Below are positions 1 through 7,648 of a stretch of DNA of 8,649 nt, in pieces. Every line of letters begins with the position of its first letter. Position 1 is the stretch's first letter. The notes beneath the pieces were generated by a model that was given only the letters and a program-made list of their open reading frames with translations, was not told the DNA's origin and searched no databases. Made by a program: the position numbers and the translations under genes. The stretch lies in assembly GCA_017998585.1 (NCBI GenBank), contig JAGOCT010000029.1:1-8649 (forward strand), given 5' to 3'. The stretch comes from Candidatus Cloacimonadota bacterium. GTDB taxonomy: Bacteria; Cloacimonadota; Cloacimonadia; Cloacimonadales; WRIO01.

Positions 1-1371
1 CATCTATTCTATACTGATCAGATATGTGCCGAAGACCTGATGAAAACGATGATGGAAAAAGATTACTATGTTGAGATTCAGAAAATTAAAGACTTCTGGC
101 AAAATCTCTTGAGGATTAATGCACCTGCAAGATTGAACGATTTATTGAATCTGATTATTGAAGAGTTTCAGGTGACACGACTATTTGATAGTGAAAATGA
201 GCTCAAGAATATCTGGCGTTTCATGGAACTGGCAAAACAGTTTGATATGTCCCCTGCACCTTATACCTGGACGCTTGACGGTTTTCTGATATTCTGCTCA
301 GATCTGATTAAAGAAAAGAGTGAAAAACAGGCTGGTGTCAGAATTGATAATGCTTTGGAACTTCTGACCATACATAAATCCAAAGGGCTTACCTATCATA
401 GTGCTTTTGTTTATTTAAACGTTGGAAAGAGAAAGAATGAGGGAAGTGGATTATACTTCTATCAGTTTGATCAAAATGAGGTTGGAAAGCTGAAATATAG
501 TATGATCAGCAATCAATACCGTTCGACTTTGCTAAAACTCGATGATGAACTCAATAATTTGATAATGCAAAAAGTGTATATCGAAGAACTCAATAATACG
601 TATGTGGCATTAACAAGGGCTGTTCAGAATCTGGGTATTTTTATTGCTGCAACTTACAGCAAAGATAAAAATATGACTACTTCTGACTCTCCGCTAAGTA
701 TTCTAACATGCAGATTGTTTCTGGACTCAGAGGGAGGCATGACAAATCAGTCGGAGCCTGGCAAGAAATACTTTATTGATTATGTTGAAAAACAACCTCA
801 AACATCGGCTTCTTTTACCTTCAAAGGGGCTGAATTGTTAAGAAAAAGAGTTGCTTTTACCAAAGAAAACAGACTGAGTAATGAGCAGGAAACAGCTATA
901 AAAGAATGTCTTCAGGAAAAGAGTTTACGTTTCTTGAATGACCGGTCAGCACTCAATGGCAGTATTGTTCATGATTATTTGTCTTTTATCTATAGGGATT
1001 CAGCAGAAGAAAGAGATTATGCTAAAAAGAGGTGTTTACAGAATTACGCCAATCTGTTGTCATTTACAGAGATTCAGAATCTGATAGATCAATGTAATCA
1101 GTTTCTTGACTCTAACAATGCCTGTTATTCAGGCAGATGGGATCATATATACAATGAATATACGATTTACAAAGGAGATAAAGCCTATCGGATTGATCGC
1201 ATGATGATGAGTGAAAAAGAAAAGTTGATCATGATTATAGATTACAAAACCGGACATTTTAAAGATGAACAGATACTGAATTACAAAGAGATTGTTAGTC
1301 AGTTGCCTGATGTGAAATCAAAGGGATATACGATTCAAACAGTGTTTTTACAGGTAATTTTGGAGAAGTGA
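1..1371 (+). CDS. UvrD/AddA/RecB-like helicase with C-terminal PD-(D/E)XK nuclease domain, C-terminal part only
   Basis: The frame is open from base 1, so the gene begins outside the window and 456 C-terminal residues are visible; the first in-window Met at 40 is not the true start. Two superfamily 1 helicase motifs are clear. HKSKGL (373-390) preceded by LLTI is motif V, and YVALTRA (601-621) is motif VI, which contacts ATP. A RecB-type nuclease follows: GSIVH around 958-972, then RIDR near 1189-1200, and IIDYKTG (about 1234-1254), whose Asp and Lys are the expected catalytic pair. In this family such enzymes unwind and resect double-strand breaks before RecA-dependent repair. The N-terminal Walker A motif must lie upstream. 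The protein ends about 40 residues after the DYKTG motif, and the usual Gln-x3-Tyr element is only loosely matched (QILNYKEIVSQL). It is probably the AddA- or RecB-like subunit; an AddB-type partner would be expected upstream but cannot be seen. Confident in the family, less so in the exact subunit. Confidence 0.88.
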   Translation, partial: HLFYTDQICAEDLMKTMMEKDYYVEIQKIKDFWQNLLRINAPARLNDLLNLIIEEFQVTRLFDSENELKNIWRFMELAKQFDMSPAPYTWTLDGFLIFCSDLIKEKSEKQAGVRIDNALELLTIHKSKGLTYHSAFVYLNVGKRKNEGSGLYFYQFDQNEVGKLKYSMISNQYRSTLLKLDDELNNLIMQKVYIEELNNTYVALTRAVQNLGIFIAATYSKDKNMTTSDSPLSILTCRLFLDSEGGMTNQSEPGKKYFIDYVEKQPQTSASFTFKGAELLRKRVAFTKENRLSNEQETAIKECLQEKSLRFLNDRSALNGSIVHDYLSFIYRDSAEERDYAKKRCLQNYANLLSFTEIQNLIDQCNQFLDSNNACYSGRWDHIYNEYTIYKGDKAYRIDRMMMSEKEKLIMIIDYKTGHFKDEQILNYKEIVSQLPDVKSKGYTIQTVFLQVILEK

Positions 1372-1379
1372 AGTATACT

Positions 1380-1422
1380 AATGCTGTGAAACAATGTTTT
1401 TTTATCGTTGTTTCGCAGTATT
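1380..1422 (+). terminator. Strong hairpin after the helicase-nuclease gene, probable terminator
   Basis: A 17-bp stem pairs 1380-1396 with 1406-1422 around a 9-base T-rich loop, starting nine bases after the stop codon. Three of the pairs are G-U wobbles in plus-strand RNA; in minus-strand RNA they would be A-C mismatches, so the structure suits plus-strand transcription. The tail after the stem (TTTG, overlapping the stem end) is a weak U tract, so termination may be partial. Confidence 0.6.
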
Positions 1423-1538
1423 TGTTAGATAAATGAATGAATTAGATTTGTTGTAACAGAAAATTAATAGCTAAACCACACTAATTCAATAATAAATGAA
1501 CGAAGTGATAGAAAAATTGTTAAAATTCATTTTTTATA

Positions 1539-1567
1539 TTGACAAGAGGGACTAAAAAGAATATTCT
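1539..1567 (+). promoter_or_regulatory. Predicted sigma70-type promoter for the potD-like gene
   Basis: A perfect TTGACA (1539-1544) is followed by a 17-base spacer and TATTCT (1562-1567), which matches four of six positions of TATAAT. Transcription would start near 1574, about 30 bases before the start codon. The rest of the 233-bp gap between the two genes is AT-rich and shows only this promoter and the upstream hairpin. Confidence 0.6.
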
Positions 1568-1604
1568 AATCAAATATGGGGTGATAAATTAAGATGGAGC
1601 TATT

Positions 1605-2663
1605 ATGAGGGACTTTTACAGATGGACAGGATTATTGATTTGTATCTTTTTGTGCTTATCTTGTCAGATTGGCAGTAAGAAGGAACTACGTATTTATAAT
1701 TGGGTAGATTATGTTGATCCAGAATTGATACAAGAATTTGAGAAAGAGAATAAGTGTCGGGTAGTTTATGATGTTTTTAATAATAATGAAGAGATGCTAG
1801 AAAATCTAAAAAAAAATGAAACTCAATATGACATTGTTTTTCCTAGTGGAGATCATATACCAATTCTTGTTAGGGAAAAGCTGATTAAACCAATTGATTT
1901 TAAAAAGCTAAAGCACTATGTAAATATGAATGAGCTTATTTTACAAAAAGCCAATTTATATGATATGGAAAATAAGTATAGTATCCCTTATTTTTGGGGT
2001 ATTACGGGTATTATATACAATAGGAAATTTCTGAGTGATGATGAAATGACTAACGTTTCCTGGAGGATATTTAGTGATAAACGTTTTGATGGGAAAAAGT
2101 GTTTTACAATGTTAGATGACTTGAGGGATGTGATTGGAGTTGCGTTAATATTAAATGGTTATGGTCCCAATTTTCTTAATGAGGAAAGTGCAGAGAAAGT
2201 AAAAACAATTGTGCAGGAATGGGATAAGAATGTTCGGGAGTATAACTCATATCATTTTGAACATTTGATGAGAAGTGAAGAAATTTGGCTTGCTCAATCT
2301 TATAATGGGGATGCTCAACAAGTAATTAATCGAAATAAGGCTTTTGCTTTTGCATTACCCAAAGAAGGATCTACCTTGTGGATAGATTTTATGGTGTTGA
2401 CAGAAAATGTTAAAAATGAGGCGCTTGCCTATCAGTTTATGGACTTTCTTTTAGAGAAAGATAATGCCAGAAGAAATGCTGAATATACTTGTTATGCTAC
2501 GCCAAATAAACAGGCTTTTATACTGCTACCTGAATCTATCCGGAAAAACGAGGTCATTTATCCTCCAGAATCTTATCTTGAAAAATGTTATCCCTTATAT
2601 AATGCAGAGTCAGAATACTCCCATTACATGAGTCTTTGGAAGGAAGTTAAAACAAAAAAATAA
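1605..2663 (+). CDS. potD: Spermidine/putrescine-binding lipoprotein, PotD family
   Basis: A 352-residue extracytoplasmic solute-binding protein of the polyamine ABC transporter family, close to the usual PotD length (about 350). The start is supported by GGAG at 1596-1599, five bases upstream. Residues 1-20 form a lipoprotein-type signal ending at Cys20; the lipobox CLSC is not fully canonical. The mature N-terminus reads LRIYNWVDYVDPELI (W33, D35, Y36), a family hallmark. Then come YDIVFPSGD (75-83) and KYSIPYFWGITGI (124-136). From memory of E. coli PotD, D172 and D175 match the acidic pair that holds the polyamine amines, W259 and D261 in LWIDF match W255 and D257, and Y233 replaces W229. 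The protein would bind spermidine or putrescine outside the inner membrane and pass it to PotBC, with PotA as the ATPase. None of those three genes is in the window, and the neighbours are unrelated. GC is about 29% over 480 bases I counted, against 36-38% in adjacent genes, which may mean horizontal acquisition. The exact ligand is inferred. Confidence 0.9.
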   Translation: MRDFYRWTGLLICIFLCLSCQIGSKKELRIYNWVDYVDPELIQEFEKENKCRVVYDVFNNNEEMLENLKKNETQYDIVFPSGDHIPILVREKLIKPIDFKKLKHYVNMNELILQKANLYDMENKYSIPYFWGITGIIYNRKFLSDDEMTNVSWRIFSDKRFDGKKCFTMLDDLRDVIGVALILNGYGPNFLNEESAEKVKTIVQEWDKNVREYNSYHFEHLMRSEEIWLAQSYNGDAQQVINRNKAFAFALPKEGSTLWIDFMVLTENVKNEALAYQFMDFLLEKDNARRNAEYTCYATPNKQAFILLPESIRKNEVIYPPESYLEKCYPLYNAESEYSHYMSLWKEVKTKK

Positions 2664-2666
2664 TGC

Positions 2667-2694
2667 TTGACGATACTTCTATCCTCTCAATAAT
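2667..2694 (+). promoter_or_regulatory. Possible promoter for the cysteine-rich gene
   Basis: TTGACG (2667-2672), a 16-base spacer and AATAAT (2689-2694) each match five of six consensus positions. Transcription would start near 2701, about 30 bases before the start at 2733. The gap is AT-rich, so a chance match is possible, and co-transcription with the potD-like gene across the 69-bp gap is not excluded. I see no terminator between them. Confidence 0.35.
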
Positions 2695-2721
2695 TTGACA
2701 CAAAAGTGATAATTATATCGT

Positions 2722-2726
2722 GGAGG
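2722..2726 (+). promoter_or_regulatory. Ribosome binding site that fixes the start at 2733
   Basis: GGAGG lies six bases before the ATG at 2733. An in-frame GTG at 2706 would give nine extra residues but has no such site upstream, and it would place this GGAGG inside the coding region. The ATG is therefore preferred. Confidence 0.75.
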
Positions 2727-2732
2727 AATTTT

Positions 2733-3299
2733 ATGAAGTATCACAATTTGTTACCATATCTTAGAAAACTGGCAAAAAATTTGGATGAAACTGTTGGAGA
2801 AAAAGCCAGAGTAGAGATTCTTGAAGGATGTGAATCTATCACTGCTAAATCCAGTAAAATATTACGAGCCCAGATAATGAAAGAAGTGATGCTCCGTATG
2901 GAAAGTCAGATGGATATGGAAACCGCTGTCGCTGTTAGAGAAAAATGTGCCTGTAAACCCAATAATCAATTAAAACCTATCCGTGATCTTTATCAAAAAA
3001 GCCCTGATATGAAAACTTTTATTAAAGACTTAAATGCGATGGGTAATCAGGGACGATACATTCTTCATAACAATATTATTCTTGGATCTTATAATCTTGG
3101 AAAATGTGTATGCTCTATGGTAAAATCCACTCAGGAAAAAATCCCCATGCTTTGGTGTGAATGCTGTAAAGGTCACGTAAAATGGCTTTTTGAAAACACC
3201 TTTGACTTCCCGATTCATGTTGAAATGATGGAAACTATTACTTTTGGAAATGATGATTGCCGTTTTAAGATAATTCTTCCTGAAAATATAAAGAGCTGA
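2733..3299 (+). CDS. Small cysteine-rich protein of unknown function (DUF6144-like)
   Basis: A 188-residue protein with no signal peptide or membrane segment, so probably cytoplasmic. It has nine cysteines: C33, the CxC pair C72/C74 in KCACKP, the CxC pair C125/C127 in GKCVCS, the cluster C142-x-C144-C145 in WCECCKGHVKWLFE, and C176. The clustered CxC and CECC motifs suggest metal binding, such as zinc or an iron-sulfur cluster, or redox chemistry; this is inference. The C-terminal ETITFGNDDCRFKIILP resembles the closing strand of V4R-like or L-2-amino-thiazoline-4-carboxylate hydrolase-like domains, which often end in a G-x3-C-x-F pattern. The whole pattern recalls, from memory, uncharacterised proteins grouped as DUF6144, but I cannot confirm membership. 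The first 65 residues are charged and helix-prone. It lies 69 bp after the potD-like gene, on the same strand, and converges on the GLUG protein gene. The surroundings do not reveal its role. Confidence 0.75.
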   Translation: MKYHNLLPYLRKLAKNLDETVGEKARVEILEGCESITAKSSKILRAQIMKEVMLRMESQMDMETAVAVREKCACKPNNQLKPIRDLYQKSPDMKTFIKDLNAMGNQGRYILHNNIILGSYNLGKCVCSMVKSTQEKIPMLWCECCKGHVKWLFENTFDFPIHVEMMETITFGNDDCRFKIILPENIKS

Positions 3300-3350
3300 C
3301 GCTTATTCTGTATTCAGGAATTTATATAATCTTATTTAATTATCAATCAC

Positions 3351-3385
3351 AAAACCTCTCATGTATATTGAACATGAGAGGTTTT
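3351..3385. terminator. Bidirectional intrinsic terminator between convergent genes
   Basis: A perfect 14-bp stem (3351-3364 with 3372-3385) encloses a 7-base loop. The plus strand continues with T residues through 3386, and the stem's A-rich left arm gives a run of U on the minus strand. It lies 51 bp after the cysteine-rich gene and 20 bp past the stop of the minus-strand GLUG gene, so it can serve both. Confidence 0.85.
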
Positions 3386-3405
3386 TAATATTCTGTAAAT
3401 AAGAA

Positions 3406-6024
3406 TTATTTTACAAGCATCATTTTCTTTGTTTGAGAACTCTCACTTGTTTCTAATCTATAAAAATAGATTCCACTTCCACATGGTACATTATAATCTG
3501 ATTTGCCATTCCAGATGATAGAATGATGCCCTTTAGTTTGATATTCATTAAGCAGACTTTTTACTTTCTGCCCTTTAACATTATAAATATCCAAACTTAC
3601 TTTTTCAGATTTTGGCAAGATATATGAGAGGGTGGTTGAGGGATTGAAAGGATTGGGGTAAGCAGGATTTAATAAGGGCTTTTCAGACAAAACAACAGGA
3701 ATGGTTTCTTCGTCAGTAGTCAGCGGATCATTTGTCCAAATCAGGTAAGGATAGCCCTCATTGATCTCAGGGTCTATCTGCCAGACATTTTGAAAATCCC
3801 AACCAGCAGCAACATAGTTAGCAATATCCTTCATCTGGGTTGTAGTCAGTCCGTGGACATTGACAATATTGCCTGAAGTGTTATATTTATAAGGAATAAT
3901 ATGTGATATTTCAGAATTCCAAAATGAATTCTTGACTGCTGATTCATCGTTCCAATAAACAAAAGAAGTAGAATCCAGGTTCGAAGTCACTATGCCTGTG
4001 TTAAAGGTATTGGTGATAAATGAGTGAGAACTATTACCTCCGGCAATTGCTCCAAAGTGTGACATTCCCCAATTATTAAGAGAAGAAAGGTTGCCTGTAT
4101 TATAACAATCTTCTATAATGGAATATAATTTATTTTCCCCACATAAACCTCCTAGTCTTCGATGTTCATTCATAGAACCCGAAACACTGACACTATCATT
4201 TATGGTCCCTGTATTATAAGATCTTTTTATGATGGCATAATAGCTGTTTTGCCCTGCAATCCCTCCAATCTTGGTTTGAATCGTTGATGAACCCTTAAGT
4301 ACCCCTTCGTTTTTGCAATAACGAATATAACCTCCCTCATTCAGACCCGTTATTCCGCCTGCATTGACAGGAGAATGATAGAAAATATTGCCTTCATTGG
4401 TACAAAATGATGTATGTTTCATCCACCCGTTTTGTCCGGTAATACCACCGATATATGGAACATTTAACTTCAATGAGTTAAGAATTCCTGTATTTGTACA
4501 AAAAGAAATATTGGCTGAACTCCATCCGCAGATCCCGCCTAATCTGGATCCGCCGTTCAGATTCCCTGAATTCTGACAATGTGATATTTCGCCTGAAGCA
4601 GATCCGGCAATTCCACCAATACTGGAATTAAAATCCAAGGCAGTATTATTGGCTGTATTTGTGCAGTAACTGATTGATACCAATTCAGCAAAGCCAACAA
4701 TTCCACCAATATATAATCTTCCGGAAACAGATGCCGAGTTATTGCACTGTGATATGGTTGAAGATTCTTCAACCCTGCCAATAATACCTCCTCCGTAGTA
4801 CTCCAGAGAGGTAACTGAACCTGAAACAGAACAGTTTTCGACTTGAGAGGAATCTGCAAAACCGATGATTCCTCCTACATCTCTCATACCATTGATACTG
4901 AGGTTTACATGACAATTCATGATTGAACTGTTTTTAGCATAAGCACTTATTCCGCCTACATACCTTTTTGCCGAAATATTGCAATCCGTTAAAACCAGAT
5001 TTTTAATTTCAGATTCTTTCAGATTTCCAAACAAACCAACATAACAGGCCAATGTGTCATTTATGTCAAAATGACTTATCGTGTGATTATCACCATCAAA
5101 AATACCTTTGAATTCATAAAGATACAAATTGTTAAGAGTAGAGAGATTGAGATCGCTGTTTAGGATAAAATGCCGGTTTGAATGACCAAAGTAAAGAAGA
5201 TGCTTAAATCCGTCAGTATCATTGATGAGATATCGGCCTGAATTATCAAGTGTATAATAGTCATTAATATCCAAACTATAATTGTTATTGATCCAGTCAT
5301 TAAAAAGATCGTTTGTTAAAGCGCCTTGACTAATCATTGCCCGATTGTTTATTATGACCATGTCAAAGTTATAAAAGCTATTAATAATAGTGTATGATGA
5401 TTCACTATAGCCGATTAAACCTCCAAAATCTAATTCAGAAAATACATCAACTAGTGAATAGGATGAAGTTATGTTAGTTCCGTAGGCTGTACCAATTAGT
5501 CCGCCAGTGTATCTCATTCCTCTAACAGATCCGCTAACATTACAGTTGATTATTTGTACATCATCAGTCGTACAACCACTTAATGCGCCAACACAAATAT
5601 GCCCGGTCATATTTACCTGTTGAAGTCGGATATTACTTAAAACAGCATTTGTTATATATCCAAACAAACCAACATAATTCTGAGTACTTCTGTTAATGGA
5701 CAAATTGCTGATGATGAAGTTTTGCCCGTTGTACTGGCCTGTGAAAGGACTAGAATAATTGCCAATACTTAAACAGCCTTCCTTAATATCTTCGGATGTC
5801 CCTTCATCATTCCAGTTCTGAGTATCTGCTGCATCAATGTCAGCAGTTTGAATGAAGTGTTTATCCCAGGACTCAGGATGTATAGAAAACCAGTATAAGT
5901 GATTTAAATTCGCAATCTGATAGGGGTTAAAGGCTGAACCGTTTCCATTTGGTGTTTCAGCGGTCTGGGCATGGATAAAACCACTCAAAACCAATGAAAT
6001 CAAAAGGATTATATATTTTTTCAT
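3406..6024 (-). CDS. Large secreted GLUG-repeat beta-helix protein with C-terminal sorting domain
   Basis: An 872-residue exported protein. Residues 1-20 are a clean signal peptide (MKKYIILLIS... ending AQ). The body is a series of 20-30 residue repeats of the GLUG type, of the form GGIxGxxxxxxIxxCxNxG, seen clearly at about 170-205 and 355-680. These are expected to stack into a right-handed beta-helix, with Cys and Asn recurring at the turns. Around 725-762, GLTTTQM and GWDF..VWQI...EGYPYL form the closing cap common in GLUG proteins. Residues 784-872 are the FlgD-Ig-like / type A sorting domain, with YPNPFNPSTT (789-798), IYNVKGQKVK, GIYFYRLET and a basic end (TKKMMLVK). That domain predicts export through a type IX-like route and attachment to or release from the cell surface. 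The role is probably adhesion or polysaccharide contact, which is inference, since no catalytic domain is seen. Two copies of an N-terminal module suggest internal duplication. It is the second gene of an operon, ten bases after its neighbour. Confidence 0.85.
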   Translation of the reverse strand: MKKYIILLISLVLSGFIHAQTAETPNGNGSAFNPYQIANLNHLYWFSIHPESWDKHFIQTADIDAADTQNWNDEGTSEDIKEGCLSIGNYSSPFTGQYNGQNFIISNLSINRSTQNYVGLFGYITNAVLSNIRLQQVNMTGHICVGALSGCTTDDVQIINCNVSGSVRGMRYTGGLIGTAYGTNITSSYSLVDVFSELDFGGLIGYSESSYTIINSFYNFDMVIINNRAMISQGALTNDLFNDWINNNYSLDINDYYTLDNSGRYLINDTDGFKHLLYFGHSNRHFILNSDLNLSTLNNLYLYEFKGIFDGDNHTISHFDINDTLACYVGLFGNLKESEIKNLVLTDCNISAKRYVGGISAYAKNSSIMNCHVNLSINGMRDVGGIIGFADSSQVENCSVSGSVTSLEYYGGGIIGRVEESSTISQCNNSASVSGRLYIGGIVGFAELVSISYCTNTANNTALDFNSSIGGIAGSASGEISHCQNSGNLNGGSRLGGICGWSSANISFCTNTGILNSLKLNVPYIGGITGQNGWMKHTSFCTNEGNIFYHSPVNAGGITGLNEGGYIRYCKNEGVLKGSSTIQTKIGGIAGQNSYYAIIKRSYNTGTINDSVSVSGSMNEHRRLGGLCGENKLYSIIEDCYNTGNLSSLNNWGMSHFGAIAGGNSSHSFITNTFNTGIVTSNLDSTSFVYWNDESAVKNSFWNSEISHIIPYKYNTSGNIVNVHGLTTTQMKDIANYVAAGWDFQNVWQIDPEINEGYPYLIWTNDPLTTDEETIPVVLSEKPLLNPAYPNPFNPSTTLSYILPKSEKVSLDIYNVKGQKVKSLLNEYQTKGHHSIIWNGKSDYNVPCGSGIYFYRLETSESSQTKKMMLVK

Positions 6025-6030
6025 GTATTT

Positions 6031-6037
6031 CTCCTTA
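6031..6037 (-). promoter_or_regulatory. Ribosome binding site overlapping the upstream stop codon
   Basis: On the minus strand TAAGGAG combines the TAA stop of the upstream gene with the GGAG site of the GLUG gene, six bases before its ATG. The overlap supports translational coupling of the two secreted proteins. Confidence 0.75.
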
Positions 6038-7582
6038 CTTCATCATAAGGCATTTTTTGCTGATAATGCCATGTTTTGTCTTTAGCTGATAAAAATAGAC
6101 GCCTGAGCTCATTTGCTGACCCTGCCGATCTTTACCATCCCACTCTATCTCATATTTCCCTTTTGCTTTGTAAGCTCTTGTAAGAGTCTTGACCAACTGG
6201 CCTTTGAGATTATATACAGACAATTCCATATCTCCTGATTGTTTTAACTCATAAGCAATCACAGTGCTTGGGTTAAATGGATTTGGATAGTTTTGATAAA
6301 GACTGATATCCGGTTTATGAAGGTTTAACTCATCTGTATCTGCAAAGACCTCCTCAGAAATAAATGAATTTGACAGGTAATTCAGTGAATCATCAAAAAC
6401 AAACTGCTGAAATCCATAAACAGGACCTAAGGTTGTTATGATACAATAGTCTCCAAAGGCATTAACTGAGCGACTTTTACCAAATTCATCATCTCCATAA
6501 TAGAATGGAATCCCACAGGGAAAGGAAGCTGTCAGATTGTGTTCAAAGTCGTGCACAATGTCTCCATTCATGATATAGACATTACCGGATTGTGCCACGG
6601 CATATTCATAGTAATAAATATCTTGATAACCGATACCTGCACTTGATGTGCCCATCTGATAAAAGTGATATGCCCCTCCGTTATTATTGATAAAACAATA
6701 ATTGTGTGTCCATTCACTGCTATCCGGTCCGGGTGATAAAATAGTATTAAAAAAAACGACTAATTTCTCACTGGTTTTGACAGCACTTATTACACGCTCG
6801 TTGGGTGAAAAATTAAAATTCCATTTAAGAGAGTTATCTTCATTTAAGCAAAATGCTTTATGAAGATTAATGACGATTAACTCTCCTGATTCATTGCCAA
6901 TAGCCTTGATAAAGTCGGTACAATTACCTGCAATGGCAACTGGATTAGTAATTTGGTTATTTTCAATATTGGCATAAAAAAGACTGTCCTGACGGGTAAA
7001 GACAAGCTGTAGTGAATTTCCTCTTTTAGTAATTGAATTGTTACCAGAGCAGTTTATGGTTTGTTGTCTGATATATTCTCCGGTGGAAGATATAAAATGA
7101 GTGGTAATACATGAGCCTGAAAGGTTGTAGGAGTAGATGATATCGCCGTTATCCTGAACTGTCAATGGATGATTGTCAGGATTTACAGAATTAGCAGGCA
7201 TGATGAGCAGAGGATTAGCCCAAAGCATAGCACCCTGTTCATCATACTTATTCAAAAATAAGTCTAAATTTTTTAATTTATAAGCCACTACCAGGCTGGA
7301 ATCCGGACTTAATGAAATACGGGGAGTGTACTTGAGTGAGTTGGTCGTTCCAGTACCTAATTCATGAGAAACGATAATTGGGGATTCCCATTTTTTGATT
7401 CCCTGGGGACTAATCCCTTGCATTAAAGTAACAAATTTGTCATCATGGCTTTCTGTCCAGATATGATAAATATAGCCGTTAAAAAAAACACTGGAATCAT
7501 AAGAAACTCTTTCTGAGGGAATCCAGGCAAATATCAGCATACTAAAGCTGATAAAGATGAAAAGTAAAAAGCTTTTTTTCAT
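6035..7582 (-). CDS. Secreted protein with C-terminal FlgD-Ig-like sorting domain, probable beta-propeller body
   Basis: A 515-residue exported protein. The start is supported by AGGAGG four bases upstream. Residues 1-19 form a signal peptide (MKKSFLLFIFISFSMLIFA). Residues 20-415 have no motif I can name, but they are beta-rich and contain recurring Gly-x3-Trp segments: GIKKWESPIIV (61-71), GAMLWANPLLI (118-128) and SLKWNFNF (251-258). This pattern fits a propeller or similar repeat fold of the kind found in surface proteins of this group; I infer the fold and do not know a ligand. Residues 419-515 are the same sorting domain as in the downstream gene: NYPNPFNPST (431-440), VYNLKGQLVKTL, WDGKDRQG, GVYFYQLKT and a basic C-terminus (KKCLMMK). 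The domain predicts type IX-like export and surface display. It is the first gene of the operon, directly behind its own strong promoter. Confidence 0.82.
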   Translation of the reverse strand: MKKSFLLFIFISFSMLIFAWIPSERVSYDSSVFFNGYIYHIWTESHDDKFVTLMQGISPQGIKKWESPIIVSHELGTGTTNSLKYTPRISLSPDSSLVVAYKLKNLDLFLNKYDEQGAMLWANPLLIMPANSVNPDNHPLTVQDNGDIIYSYNLSGSCITTHFISSTGEYIRQQTINCSGNNSITKRGNSLQLVFTRQDSLFYANIENNQITNPVAIAGNCTDFIKAIGNESGELIVINLHKAFCLNEDNSLKWNFNFSPNERVISAVKTSEKLVVFFNTILSPGPDSSEWTHNYCFINNNGGAYHFYQMGTSSAGIGYQDIYYYEYAVAQSGNVYIMNGDIVHDFEHNLTASFPCGIPFYYGDDEFGKSRSVNAFGDYCIITTLGPVYGFQQFVFDDSLNYLSNSFISEEVFADTDELNLHKPDISLYQNYPNPFNPSTVIAYELKQSGDMELSVYNLKGQLVKTLTRAYKAKGKYEIEWDGKDRQGQQMSSGVYFYQLKTKHGIISKKCLMMK

Positions 7583-7604
7583 TATTCCTCCTTTTTTAAT
7601 TTCT

Positions 7605-7632
7605 ACTATAAGGAATTTAAAATTGTTGTCAA
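7605..7632 (-). promoter_or_regulatory. Strong sigma70-type promoter for the two-gene secreted-protein operon
   Basis: Read on the minus strand, a perfect TTGACA (7632-7627) is followed by a 16-base spacer and TATAGT (7610-7605), five of six consensus matches. Transcription would start near 7598, giving a very short leader that contains the AGGAGG ribosome binding site. It sits in the 66-bp gap after the stop of the upstream gene. Confidence 0.65.
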
Positions 7633-7648
7633 GAAGTAATTCTGAGAA

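Noticed and set aside
40..42. ATG at 40 as the start of the helicase-nuclease gene
   Set aside because: The frame is open to base 1, and the helicase N-terminal motifs are missing, so the gene starts before the window.
2706..2732. GTG start at 2706 for the cysteine-rich gene
   Set aside because: The GGAGG at 2722-2726 is ideally placed for the ATG at 2733, and the extra nine residues overlap that site.
3030..3218. A 62-residue minus-strand open frame
   Set aside because: It is antisense to the cysteine-rich gene, which has a good ribosome binding site and clear motifs.
4557..4859. A 100-residue minus-strand open frame and a 62-residue plus-strand frame (4388-4576)
   Set aside because: Both are out-of-frame readings of the repetitive GLUG region, whose true frame is long, has a signal peptide and carries clear repeats.
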